Source: Gymnopus androsaceus JB14
Taxonomy: Eukaryota; Basidiomycota; Agaricomycetes; Agaricales; Omphalotaceae
DNA: 64,000 nt
Assembly (NCBI GenBank): GCA_009733575.1
Contig: ML769430.1
Coordinates: 1-64,000, forward strand
Direction: 5' to 3'
The stretch's first letter is position 1, and every line of letters starts with the position of its first letter. A program made the position numbers and the translations under genes. Below the pieces are notes generated by a model, which saw nothing but the letters and a program-made list of their open reading frames with translations, was not told the DNA's origin and searched no databases. Of this stretch, positions 11,926 to 23,900 are shown piece by piece.

Positions 11926-12108
11926 TATGGTCCGCAGTTATGCCAACTCTCAAGTGGTATCGGTCTTGATCGTCACTTTGGGTGTGATTCGACTCTATCC
12001 TCTTCTGAACCCCTGTCGGGCTCCAATATCGATGCTAATACACGAGTTTATCTCACTGATAAAGGCATACTCGTGTTTTCAGGATTTTTGGGTCTAGTTC
12101 AAGATTAG

Positions 12109-12497
12109 ATTATATCTACTCAACCTATGGACGGCTTTGCCTTGTTTAAGCTAACCTCCAGGATCGAATTGTCAATGGACAATACATGTACAGGGAATAA
12201 ATGATGAAGGCGGACCTTCAAGTGGGAGGGTTTCAATGTAGAAAGTGAACCTAGGTAAGGTGCCAAAAAGTCACTCGAATTGTGGAATATTGTACATTTT
12301 GTTTGCATATTGCACGTTTGTATCACTGACTTGATTACTGACTTGAGTTAAGTACAATGAATAAATGGAAAAAAAACAAAGATAAAAATGTCCGTCCGTA
12401 TAGCGCAGATATATACATATAGACGACGGGATGGTAACAAGCAGGCAAGGTGACACACAATTTGTTTAGCTAGAGCATAAAGATTGGAAAGCTGAGA
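12109..12497. other. Intergenic between transporter remnant and Argonaute copy A
   Basis: No gene, repeat or motif recognised. It separates two genes that run towards each other. Confidence 0.5.
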
Positions 12498-15177
12498 TTA
12501 CTGAAAAGATCGGTAAGTACAGAATGAAATTGCATGAGCATGGGACAAGAAACTCACCGAGAAGTACATCAAGAATTTTTGCGTCGGGTTGAGAGGCTTG
12601 AAGTTCTTTCGGAACGCCTCCAACGACGCCTGTCCTTGGTTGGAGTCCACGTTGGTGGCGCTGTCGGAAAAGTCGAGGTTGCCCTTGGGATCATAGTGGT
12701 TCTTGGCCCTGGAGCAGACGATGTCGGCGTCTATAAAATTGGAAATGGATTAGTAAACACAGGAGGTACAAAGCAAAGCTGAAAGAAGAACTCACAGTAA
12801 ACTGGAGCGGGGATGGAGACACTGCGAGTTGATCTGGCGTAGACGTGACATAAAGCGAATGACAATGATTGAAGAGCATCGGGAGAGAACTTGTTTTCGT
12901 CGTGGAGGATCTACAAAGCAAACATATCAGTAAAACACCCTCGAGTTTAGTCAACCACATACCGAGTAGTGCGCCGGTCGACTCGTTCCAAGCAAACCAC
13001 CGTGCGATTGAAGGTAAAAGTCCAACTCGGTTGGGTGGCCGATCTCTCGGTCAACAACGGTACCAGCAGGGCAGTTACCAGACTGATCACCTTCTCGTTC
13101 GTTGGCGGGGAAGAAGCTACGAGCATTTTTGCATCAGAACAAAAACAACTTAGTCAATACAAAGCGAACGTACCGAATATGGTGGCGTTTCCCAACGACA
13201 ATGAAGGTGATCTGCGTGTTGATACCTAAGCTTGTGCACGCCTCTAAAAGGGATGGACGGGAACGAGAACAAGTTAGTAAACTAAGTTAAAGGAAAGCAC
13301 AAAATACCAATACTTACTCTTGAGCGCGGTAAGCTCCTGCTCGAGAACTTGTTTAAATTGTCCCTCGGAGACACCATCTATAAACCCATATCACCATAAG
13401 CATCTCGAAACGAAACATAAACCAATGACGACGAACCTCGGTAAAAGATGATTCGCTTGGGCACAGCACTCTGCGGAGACTTCTTCTCGACGTTCTTGCG
13501 GTAATTAATGTACATATTAAGTGCGTTCTGCGCAAAGATAAGAAAGAAAACGGTCATGTAAGCGACAACGCGGAGAAGGTCTACATGAAAAGAAGTACTC
13601 ACGAAAGCCATCGTCTCGAGGTTCTCAATGATTTCTTGGCGAGAGGTCTGAACAGCACATTCAGCGACATATTTAGCGTTGTTAGGAGTCGACGCTAGCA
13701 ACGAGAGAAGTGAACGATGGACGACCGTCGGAACCAGGAGCGGGGTGGATAACATCGGCGCCTAAAGCAGAGTAAAAGCCGAGTTAGTTGTGCAAAAAAG
13801 AAACGAAAAGAACGCGTACCCATGACGATCGTAGGGTTGTTGGGGTCAGCCAAAGTTTGAACGCTCTTGGGGTCGGGGACAGCGTTGATTCCTCCAAGCT
13901 TGACGTTAATCTTCAGGCAGACGTTCGCGAAGTACTGAGCCTTCGCACGGAAACACTTTGACGACTTGAGGCACTGAGTAGCGACACCCATGGTGACGTC
14001 CCCGAAGCTGCAATAACATTAACGATTGGTTCAAAATGGAAGGAACGAAAGAAAAAGAATAAAAAAGAACGTACTGTTTTACAGCCGTATAAATCTCATT
14101 TCCTCCCCTCGGGCAAAACAACGACGATGAGGTTAGGTCCTCCCTTGTACTTGTCGACAACGGCTTTCCCAGCAGCACGGAGTTGTGCTTCGATGTCGCC
14201 TTGACCGTTTTGCCAAAGGATAACGCTCGTGGGTCCCATGTTGATGCCTAGGAATGGGTCAGAGAACCTCCAACAACACAACGTATAGGTTACTTACCGA
14301 CTTCGCGCGCGCTCTCACAGAGGCCTTTAATCATATCAGCAGCGTTTTGGCTATTGAACCTTTGTTGACGTTCCTATGGAAGAGAAAAAACCACATTAGA
14401 CATAAAACAAGGCGACAGACGCAAAAACACGTACGTAGACAACGAGAGCCCATCGGGGGATTTCCACAGGCTTGAAGAACCGTTTTTCGCGCCTGTGAAG
14501 AGAAAGCAAAGGTAAGTTATAAACGCGCGGCAGCTAGTACAAAGACTTACATGTTCCAAGCACCGTTAGCGGGGGTCTAAGGGAACAAACGAAGAGTCAC
14601 GTTAGCACAATATTGGAAAGGATATAAAAAACGTACATATAGTGAGTTGACGGCTTCCAGGACAGTATTTGAGAGCTGGAGGCCAGTACTCGAGCTGAGT
14701 GGACATCGGCGCATTGTTGGGGACGTTCATGCCGAATTCTCGGACGTATTCTGATTGACCGTAGGAAAGAACCTACGGTGAAGGTAAAGTAAATTCAATG
14801 AACGAAGTAGAAAAACGAGAAACAGACCCGGAGTCCAGCCTTGATCAAGTCCAAACGGCTTGAGGACCGCTTGGTGGTGGAAATCAAGGACAGATTTGGT
14901 CTTCTCAGGAGGCACTTGCTTCCTCATAATTTGACCAGGGGGCACTTCACAGAGCCTCGAGAGGAAATCGGTCTCCTGTGCCAATCTTGAAAAATTACGC
15001 GATCACCTAGCAACGATGAAAACGAAACACGGAGACATCCTCAACACAAATGACATCAGGGTGCTTCAAGACATTACCAACGACATTCCTTGAAGTACTG
15101 CGCGACGGTCATCGTTCCTCCCTCCTTCATCTGGAACGACAAAGCGCCTGCACCGGTGGAGCTGAGTTTCTAGAGGC
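12498..15177 (-). pseudogene. Argonaute copy A, 5'-truncated at assembly gap, frameshifted
   Basis: Fungal Argonaute: binds small RNAs and cleaves or silences targets. Read on the minus strand through many 47-65 nt introns, the exons give PAZ-side sequence, a MID exon (TSVILWQNGQGDIE, then NLIVVVLPEG) and a PIWI domain. Catalytic positions visible: D in GADVIHPAPG, D in DGVSEGQ, and D in YYADIVC (fungal DEDD type). Near the end are [15 protein letters not shown] and SIPAPVYY, and the last intron lies directly before the stop at 12498. An extra T near 13692, just after VASVDS, breaks the PIWI frame; other single-base indels occur towards the gap (for example near 14690 and 15090). The 5' third is missing at the N run. 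It is nearly identical to copy C over about 13.9-15.17 kb. Whether the indels are real or assembly errors beside the gap is open. Confidence 0.85.
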
Positions 15178-15202
15178 NNNNNNNNNNNNNNNNNNNNNNN
15201 NN
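15178..15202. other. Assembly gap (25 N)
   Basis: Run of 25 N. It lies inside Argonaute copy A, where sequence almost identical to copy C would be expected, suggesting a repeat-induced break in the assembly. Confidence 0.99.
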
Positions 15203-15599
15203 TTCACGTAGTACAAGCCTCTTTAGCGGAGATATATAACTTCACTGCAATAAGGCCATGATATGTGTCTTCGCAAATCGGGTTCCAGCTATATCTCGGT
15301 CAATCGATGCTAATGCAATCCCAACAAATCGGGATGAAATCCCTTCGCGGAAGCTTGGAACTTGGGACAAAAGACCGTGACGTTGAGTATAGGATTCGCA
15401 CAGATCGACGCGCTTCGATGATGGAAATAGACCCACTCCGTAAGCCCACTGCCCTTGGCGGAAGCCGTCGCACCGAGCTCGCTAACATCTTCAGTGAAAA
15501 CGGACTGAATGGTTTCAAAGTCGTAGCTGGATAGAACAAGATTAGCATCAGTCGGTATGAAAATGAAATGCCGGAAAGAGATGAAGAGCCAGGAGAAAC
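15203..15599. other. Short unassigned stretch between gap and Argonaute copy B
   Basis: No recognised gene; an open plus-strand frame 15265-15534 has no known motif. The segment around 15547 (atcagcatcagtcggtatga) recurs at 20941 just beyond the 3' part of copy C, marking duplicated flanking sequence. Confidence 0.45.
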
Positions 15600-16330
15600 T
15601 CACGGAGACTCGGAAGTACATTCAGAACTTTTTCATCGGCTTGGGAGGCTTTAATTCTTTTCGAAACTTGTCCAGCGACGCCTGTCCTTGATTAGAGTCC
15701 ACATCCCTCGCGCTGTCAGAAAAAGTCGGAGTTACCCTTGGGATTGTTGTGGTTCCCGGCTCTGCAACAGACAATGTGGGAGGTATGTATATGAAACGAA
15801 AAGGACTTACAGTAAACTGGGAGCGGGGATTGAGACACTGTGAGTTGACCTGGCGTATACATGACAGAGAGCGAACGACAATGATTGAAGAGAGCGTCAG
15901 GAGTGAATTGGTTTTCATAGTGAAGGACAGTAACAACATCCCCCAAGATTAGTCTAGGTATACACATACTGAATACTAGTCGTTCCAAGCAAACCACCCT
16001 TATCGTCCAGTGGCCATGGCAGGGACGATGAAGGTGATCTGGGGTGATACTAAGTTTGCGCACACCTCTAAATAAAGCAAAGCATAAAATACAATACAAT
16101 ACTTACTCTTGAGCGTGGTAAGCTCTTGCTCGAGAACTTCCTTGAACTCCCCTCGGAAAGACCAAGGAAAGACCATGTATATTGCCATACAGCATAATCG
16201 AAACGAAATGTAAGCCAATCACGACGAAACTTGGTAAAAGATTTGGCGGAGCCCTCTTCCCGTGCTTTTGGCCGTAGAGAATGTACTTTTCAATACACTT
16301 TTCAAGACCCCGGTTGGTAGACCGTGGCCG
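15600..16330 (-). pseudogene. Argonaute copy B, 3' PIWI fragment, degraded
   Basis: Only the last part of an Argonaute is present: a remnant of the exon ending in VLEQELTTLK, an ITFIV piece, and C-terminal exons with AGNHNNPKG, DFSDSARD and DSNQGQASLDKFRK. The segment that carries DGVSEGQ in copy A is altered to a sequence without the catalytic D. The region between ITFIV and the GGLLGT exon is deleted and contains stops. The YYADIVC segment is damaged. Clearly non-functional on sequence alone. It lies next to the gap, head to tail with copy A. Confidence 0.8.
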
Positions 16331-16501
16331 TTCTTTGCTTTTGATAGGTGGTAGGCGTAGACTCTAAAGCCACGTTTCGTGAACGAAATGGCGGCTTTCT
16401 ATCATTACTATTGTCCATAAGGCAAGGTGGGCTCCAAAATGTGCCCATGTTCAAGAGAGGTCAAAGAGAGTGACATTAGATGATAATGAGTACAAGGTAA
16501 A

Positions 16502-18034
16502 CTAATCGTCAGCATATAGCTTGCCGCTGACCAGCTATATTAACAAAAAAGAAAAGCATCAGCATTGATAACGCAATGGAACAGATGAGCTAACCATCTT
16601 CGACTCCTTGGGCTGGAGCCACGGCGTTGGATGCCGAATCCCATGAGCGTAACGCATGAATAAATTTGAAGACCAATCAGGCCCCCACTGCCATTCTTCA
16701 TCTGCCGTAGGGTTTTGGCCTAGAAACTCTCGTTCAGGGGTGGGTGCTAGTTCTACACCAAGTTGGTCACTAACGCAAGAAGAAGAATTTTTCAGTGACT
16801 TACTGGCGTTCCTCTGGCGGCCGGGGTTCGTGTACCTGGCCTTGCCCCTGCGACCGCCCTTGTTGGCTCCGCTACCTTTGCTGCCACTACCGCCCTTGTT
16901 GACTCCACCGCCACCGCCGCCTGAACCCTTGCCCTCATTACCATTACCATCCTCATCTTTCTTCCTACGTTTTGGCTGGTTATTGTTGCCAGGCTCTCCC
17001 TTGGACTTTTTTCCAACTTGCCTGGACTCGGGGGGTGCACCTCGATAGGTTTCGTGGAGGTATACAATGAGTTCATACGTCTCAGCCTCACACATTGACA
17101 GCTTGATCCTCGCCAGAGAGTCGATTATCACAGCTAAAAAGGCACCAACAGAACGTCCTGGTAAGTGCCAGTAGAGTTTTGACCCATCTTTATTGACTCC
17201 GACATGTGAGACTGTTGCGATTTGACCAAGTCTTGTGTGTTTAATATCTTTTGGAATTTTTGCACCATCAAAGATACGATAAAGTGTCCTTGTTTTCCGC
17301 CTACCCAACGGCTTACCTTCGCGGAATTCTCCGTCGCCATAATGAACAAGATCCGGGAAGAAGGAAGTCGCAATAGCGTTCGGCGTTGGGGATTGTGGTG
17401 CTGGCAAAAGTTGGTATAGGTCTTGGAAGCATCTGGCTTCAACAGCTTCGGGATCTGTATCATTTTCAAGGTCAACGAGGATCTGAAAAGACAGTTGAGT
17501 GTATGAGTGAACGGAATGCCTTATTTTACACACCTAATCCACCGTCGTGTCCCTATCCTCTTGAAATTTCCGGAGAATATACCGTGAAATCTCCACACAC
17601 GGAATGAACGCAAGGGCGGGTAACATTCCTTCCATGGACGTCATCCAGGATAGATGGCAGGTAGGACAAACTAGTGTGCTCGCTAAGAACACGGCCTTTT
17701 GGGACTACTCGTGAATGCACTCACATCGTATCCCGTTCTCAGCATGCTTGCGGCTAAAAGTCGAGGAAACCAAATGGTAGTCGATCGCCTCCTCCAACTG
17801 CATATCGAGTCAATCTCTCTCTACAAACGATGTATAGTTGCGGCGCACCAATATCGTTCCACGCTCCGCATGGTCTAGAATGGGATAATCATGAAGCATT
17901 CCATTCGACCAGGTGAGACAAAGGGCACATCGGTTGAAAGTAGACTCGAGTTCTTTTATGGCGGATTTTCCAAAGTTCGAAGTCTCCGAGTCATTCAACA
18001 TGCGCTGAGTCAATGAAAAACGAGGAGAAACCAT
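16502..18034 (-). CDS. Unnamed Zn-binding, Gly/Lys-rich protein with HNH-like pattern (copy 1, intact)
   Basis: My six-exon model gives 422 residues with all phases consistent: 17849-18034, 17725-17797, 17543-17682, 16804-17482, 16753 boundary to 16595-16752, and 16502-16534; introns are 42-60 nt. CxxC motifs lie at residues 36-39 (CALC) and 92-95 (CPTCH). Between them is LDH at about residues 52-54, and an N precedes the second CxxC by about ten residues. That order, CxxC / DH / N / LVCPTCH, resembles an HNH (treble-clef) nuclease core, but I cannot confirm the family. The middle (about residues 130-260) is a compact region of unknown type with GRSVGAFLAVI. Then come basic KRRKK and a long Gly/Ser/Lys-rich linker, then a Trp-rich tail with EEWQWGPDW. 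It is divergently arranged with the F-box gene and lies between two Argonaute copies. Intron 3 uses a weak gtggat donor. Confidence 0.6.
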
Positions 18035-19116
18035 GTCAGATGATCTCTACTGTTGACTACTTTGCCAAAGGATGAAAGAAATAGGTGAAGTTTGGCGAGG
18101 TGATCGTAGCAGAGAGCGTTTATAATCATGAGTAACAGTTAGCACAATCGAACGCGCCACTGGGATTTATCCAGGTATTTCGTGGTGTTGTTAGTGTTGT
18201 TAGTGGTGCTAGGGAAGATAGATGATGGAAGAAAGAGAGGGTTTCACGGAACTCAGATCGACAGGCGGAAGCATTTTTCCGCTGGCCAAAAACATTTCGA
18301 TGAATTCGAGCATTTTCTCCTAGTGCATCGAAAGCATTTAGATAATGCGAAAGAGCAGGAGAGTCAGGCTCAGTCAGCGCAGTCCAGCCTTCAATGCGCG
18401 ACGATGGTTGTTAAATGGCAAATCAGCGCGGAGCCTAGCGTCCACTTAGCGCTGTACATGGCGGAAAATCACTCTTGTCAATGTCTTGCCTCATTTTGCT
18501 CTGCTCCACGACATGAACAATAGTTGTCGATCGGATGACTTCAATCCAACTACATATTTTATTAACCATTGCATAGCAAAAGCGTGCCCCGAAACTCGAT
18601 ACCAGCGTCAGTTTTTACCTTGGGTCACATCAAAAAGTGCTAGTACTGGAATATCAACTTGGATTTGGATTTGTATCAGGCCATCGGTAGATCAGTGGTT
18701 CAGAATGGTAGAAAGATCTGCTCCCAAGTCAAGGATCTGCAGGACCATTGCAAAGACATGTACCTTCGATGTTACTACATTTCGATTCTGAAGGTGTACT
18801 GCCCAGTTGGATTCTAAGTGTAGTGGATGTGTATATATATTTTAATGTGCCCGATGCTGAATCCCTACATAACTTAGTGATACTTTCGTTGAAGTTGTTT
18901 ATAAGCGTGCCTTCAAGCATGCTTCTATCATCTATGAACACGACAACTAAGGGCGGAATGACAAGTATGGGCCGACGGTGCTTTGAAGCTTCAGACGCTG
19001 GCTGCCGCGATGGTGGTGAATAGGACTACTGGACATGGGACGATGAATAGGCGATCTAACTCTCTACCAACTTCAAGCACCCAACCGTTCCTACTTGCGA
19101 CCATTACGACTAAACG
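18035..19116. promoter_or_regulatory. Shared divergent promoter region of HNH-like and F-box genes
   Basis: No gene. The part around 18395-18510 recurs at 31990-32080 and again, unlinked to these genes, at 42075-42200. Relative to copy 2, bases about 18571-19166 are extra here. Confidence 0.45.
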
Positions 19117-20351
19117 ATGGCAATGGAATCACTGCCTAACGAACTCATAGAATGTATCCTCGACAACCTCTCCTCCGATAAAAATGCTCTCTCCAACTGT
19201 TCTCTTGTCGAAAAGTCTTGGGTTGTCCCCTCTCAGCGTCGCATGTCCGAAAAACTCGAGCTGGATGGCCGTTCGATGCACTCTCTACAGTACAAAGGAA
19301 AACAAAGGGGCTTATTGCGGTGCTCGAGGAGAAGCCGCATCTAGCATCTTGTGTCCGCATTCTGGGCTTCTTGGGGTTCTATCTAAAACGACCGGAAAAG
19401 GATGGGATCTATGCTCAGATTGCTGAAGGAGTTATCCAGCGACTCTCCAAAGTGGACACGATAAAATTCAATGACGTCCACTGGGAAAGACTGTCACCTT
19501 TACTCAGAGCGGCACTGTCTGACGCGGTCGAAGCTCCTTCCCTGACTCGAATCGTCATCACTAGGTATTCATTCGACCCATTCGCCGAGCTGGCTTCTCT
19601 GTTAAGCCACGCGACGTACTTGAAGGCGCTTACAGTCTGGCTTCTGAGTACCGGTATAGATGAGCCGAACACCTCAGATTTTGCGGCCCTCCCTCGGTCA
19701 ATAAAACTTGAGGAGTTTCTGACCGACGATGTTAGTATCTTCACTCCTTGGTTCCAAGAAGAATCGTGCCCATTCGAAATTCGAGATCTGCGATTTTTGC
19801 GTATGCATATCTATGGTCATTACGAGTTGATAGTTTCCATGGTCCAGCATGCTGGTCCTAATCTTAGAAAGTTGGAGCTGCGATACCGAAGTGGACTTGG
19901 AGGTACTTACCAGGCTCTCTGCTGTTTTAAAGTAACTCTATAACCTCCCTCTCCTAGCCTCAGATCTCGTTCATCTTGGATACATGCCGAACTTGGACAG
20001 CTTCGTGTTGGATATTTGCGATCCCCGAGTTGGAACAGACATACTCATTCACTGGATTTGGTCGTTCTTTGAACCTCTTCTGCAACTGGATGGGCATACG
20101 CACCCCTTATACCATTTCACTCTAGTCATAGCTATCGATTCCTACGAGTATGATACTGCTCAATGGGAGTTGGACCAATATGCTGTCCTCGATCAGTTGT
20201 TTGCAAATTCAGTGTTTGCTTCACTCGAGATGGTGAATATTGTGGTGAAGGGGCGGAACATTCAGAAGCTAATTATATCGACTGAGTTACTGGGCTGGAA
20301 GCTTCCTTTTTTGAAGGATCGTGGAAGCTCGAGGTTGATTTTCGGGAATAA
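19117..20351 (+). pseudogene. F-box protein, copy 1 (frameshifted)
   Basis: Starts MAMESLPNELIECILDNL, a clear N-terminal F-box (binds Skp1 in SCF ubiquitin ligases), followed by a leucine-rich substrate region with repeated IRDLRFLRMHIYGHYE-like segments. One intron, 19903-19957 (55 nt, phase 1), is supported by frame and by copy 2. The frame breaks twice: four extra bases near 19293 after MHSLQ, and one missing base near 20316 after LPFLK. Copy 2 is in frame at both places, so the original frame is clear; the ancestral stop is at 20351. Either a recent pseudogene or an otherwise normal gene with sequence errors. It is transcribed away from the HNH-like gene and towards Argonaute copy C. Confidence 0.72.
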
Positions 20352-20912
20352 TAGTAGATCTTTGGACCAGGTTGCTTGAAAGGAGTAGGTATACATAGCT
20401 GGTGTTTTATTCAAAATATGCACTGTTTCCGCCCATAAAATATATTGACGCGCCTCACTCGGGATTCTGAATTCACATTGGATACTCTTCTGTTGGGATT
20501 GATTGGAATGCCCTTGAAGTTAGACATTTCGACATACTGGGGACATCTCACAAATGTTTTCAGCGGCATATTCATTATGCTTGATAATGGATGCATTAGC
20601 CTTATTCTTGCTACTGGGTCTAGTATTAAGGTAGTCTGCCTTTACTGCACCCTCGGGCTCATATACTTATAAGTATGTCGTCTACTACAGAACGGTTACA
20701 TTGACAAATTCCAACACCATCAAAGAAGGAATTCACGTGGAGGAATTTCCAGGCAGAAAACGAAGAATCCAAATGAAAATATATTGCATTTTTGCAGACT
20801 GGTACGTATTGCTGACTGGAGTCCCAGAATAGAAAGACGAAACAGTCCGTATAGTGTAGATGTCGAGCAAGCATGGTAACACACAATTCGCTTGGCTAAC
20901 AGAGATTGGGGA
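20352..20912. other. Convergent intergenic between F-box copy 1 and Argonaute copy C
   Basis: Bases to about 20690 are repeated at 33321-33635 downstream of F-box copy 2, where they join directly onto Argonaute copy D. No gene seen. Confidence 0.5.
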
Positions 20913-23900
20913 TCACTGAAAAGAGATTTCAAAGCAAAAGATCAGCATCAGTCGGTATGAAAATGAAATGTTGCAATGGGTTGGGACAGGACATCAAGAA
21001 CTTTTGCGTTTCGTGAAGAGGCTTAAACTTCTTTCGGAGCTCCTCCAACGACGCCTATCCTTGGTAGGAATCAATATTGGTCTCGCTATCAGAGAAGTCA
21101 AGGTTGTCCCTGGGATTGTAGTGGTTCCTGGTCATAGAGCAGACTGTATCCGCATCTATGGAGGTGGAAATAGGTCAGTAAACATGCTACATCTGGAGGT
21201 ATAAAGGAAAGCTAAAAAGGACTCAAAATACACTGGAGTGGGGATGACTGCGAGTCAACCTGGCGTAGACGTGACAGAGAACGAACGACAACGACTGAAG
21301 AGTGTCGGGAGAGAATTTGTTTTCATCGTGGAGGACCTACGAAGTACGCGCAAACATATCAGTAAAAACACCCCCAAGATTAGTCAACCGCATACTGAAT
21401 AGTGCGCCGGTCGACTCGTTCCAAGTAAACCACCGTGTGATTGGAGATAGAGGTCCATCCAGGTTGGATGCCCAGAAAAAGCTACAAGCGTTGTGTCAGA
21501 ACAAAAACAACTAGGTCAATACAAAGGACACGGACCGAATGTGGCGACGTTTCCCGCTGACGATGAAGGTGATCTGGGTGTTGATACCTAAGCTTGTGCA
21601 CGCCTCTAAAAGGGATGAACGGGAACGAGAACAAGCTGGTAAACTAAAATAAAGCCAAGCACAAAATACCAATACTTACTCTTGAGCGCGGTAAGCTCCT
21701 GCTCGAGAACTTGTTTAAATTGTCCCTCGGAGACACCATCTATAGAGTATCACCATAAGCATGTCGAAACGAAACATAAACCAATGACGACGAACCTCGG
21801 TAAAAGATGTTCACTTGGGCACAGCACTCTGCGGAGACTTCTTCTCGACATTCTTGCGGTAACTAATGTACATATTAAGTGCGTTCTGCGCAAAGAAAAG
21901 AAAGAAAGCGGTCATGTAAGCGACAACGCAGAGAAGGTCTACATGAAAAGGAGAAGTACTTACGAAAGCCATCGTCTCGAGATTCTCGATGATTTCTTGG
22001 CGAGAGGTCTGAACAGCACATTCGGCGACGTATTTAGCATTGTTGGAGTCTACACTGGCAAGGAGAGAAGTGAACGATGGACGACCGTCGGAACCAGGAG
22101 CAGGGTGGATAACGTCGGCGCCTACAAGTAGAGTAAAAGAAAAGAAAAGCCGAGTTAGTTGTGCAAAAAAGAAACGAAAAGAACGCGTACCCATGACGAT
22201 CGTAGGGTTGTTGGGGTCAGCCAAAGTTTAAATGCTCTTGGGGTCGGGGACAGCGTTGATTCCTCCAAGCTTGACGTTAATCTTCAGGCAGACGTTCGCG
22301 AAGTACTGAGCCTTCGCACGGAAACACTTTGACGACTTGAGGCACTGAGTAGCGACACCCATGGTGACGTCCCCGAAGCTGCAATAACATTAACGATTGG
22401 TTCAAAATGTAAGGAACGAAAGAAAAAGAATAAAAAAGAACGTACTGTTTTACAGCCGTATAAATCTCATTACCTCCCTCGGGCAAAACAACGACGATGA
22501 GGTTAGGTCCTCCCTTGTACTTGTCGACAACGGCTTTCCCAGCAGCACGGAGTTGTACTTCGATGTCGCCTTGACCGTTTTGCCAAAGGATAATGCTCGT
22601 GGGTCCCATGTTGATGCCTAGGAATGGGTCAGAGAACCTCCAACAACACGAAGTATAGGTTACTTACCGACTTCGCGCGCGCTCTCACAATGGCCTTTAA
22701 TCATGTCAGCAGCGTTTTGGCTATTGAACCTTTGTTGACGTTCCTATGGGAGAAAAAAGCACATTAGACATAAACAAGGCGACAGACGGCAAAAACACGT
22801 ACGTAGACAACGAGAGCCCATCGGGGAATTTCCACAGGCTTGAAGAGCCGTTTTTCGCGCCTGTGAAGAGAAAGCAAAGGTAAGTTATAACGCGCGGCAG
22901 CTAGTACAAAGACTTACATGTTCCAAGCACCGTTAGCGGGGGTCTAAGGGAACAAACGAAGAGTCACGTTAGCACAATATTGGAAAGGATATAAGAAGAC
23001 GTACAATAGTGAGTTGACGGCTTCCAGGACAGTATTTGAGAGCTGGAGGGGCCAGTACTCGAGCTGAGATGGACATCGGCGCATTGTTGGGGACATTCAT
23101 GCCGAATTCTCGGACGTATTCTGATTGACCGTAGGAAAGGACCTACGGTGAAAGGTAAAGTAAATTCAATGAACGAAGTAAACGAGAAACATACCCGGAG
23201 TCCAGCCTTGATCAAGTCCAAACGGGCTTGAGGACGCTTGGTGGTGAAATCAAGGACAGATTTGGTCTTCTCAGGAGGCACTTGCTTCCTCATAATTTGA
23301 CAAGGGGGCACTTCACAGAGCTCGAGAGGAATCAGGGCTCCTGTGCCAATCTTGAAAGAATTACGCGATCAGCCTACGCAACAATGAATACGAAATTACG
23401 GAGACATACCTCAACACAAATGACATCAGGGTGCTTCAAGACATTACCAACGACATTCTTGAAGTACTGCGCGACGGTCATCGTTCCTCCCTCCTTCATC
23501 TGGAACGACAAAGCGCCTGCACCGGTGGAGCTGAGTTTCTTGATTACCCGAGCTATTTTCTTGCCTCCGGGAGTAGGAGTCATGACACGAATACCCGAAA
23601 TAAATCGCTGAAGACGCATGCGCTCGCGTTCTGGTAATCCACGACTGGGAGCGAGTATGTCGGGCGATCCACCTCTGCCGAAAAAGTCGAGGCAGAGGCT
23701 AATGAGGCTTCCGGCCTTGTACATCGTGGCAGTTGAGATGTCAATATTGATCAACATCTGGTTGATTCCGGGGCGGACACTCTGGAAGTAGCCACACCAG
23801 AGCTCTAAACCTATGGTCGGAAAGGGTTAAACGTCGTACATCGTTACTAGGAAGACAAGCAGACTTACCGGAGCCAATGTCCTTGCGTTCCTGGTCCGTG

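Larger units (their letters stand above)
10444..12108 (+). pseudogene. UAA-family nucleotide-sugar transporter fragment (YEA4/SLC35B4-like), interrupted and frameshifted
   Basis: Exon 10444-10598 encodes the membrane segment around SLLNNAAFAY and HIIFRSGG, ending MILGWLFAGK. This is highly characteristic of the UAA family (endoplasmic reticulum/Golgi UDP-GlcNAc-type transporters). The intron donor is at 10599 and the acceptor at 11937; the next exon resumes in frame with YANSQVVSVLIVTLGV. Within this intron sits a Tc1 element; without it the intron would be 51 nt. After LGV the frame breaks by one base near 11983. In the shifted frame TLSSSEP is followed by a transmembrane-like end and a stop at 12106. 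N-terminal membrane segments are missing; upstream sequence runs into the element ending at 10354. So this is a 5'-truncated, frameshifted remnant, or a gene damaged by errors plus rearrangement. Confidence 0.8.

Noticed and set aside
15265..15534. 89-residue plus-strand frame next to the gap
   Set aside because: No motif and no counterpart at the other duplicated flank; could not be tied to any gene.
16656..17048. Proline-rich 130-residue plus-strand frame
   Set aside because: Antisense shadow of the Gly-rich segment of the HNH-like gene.
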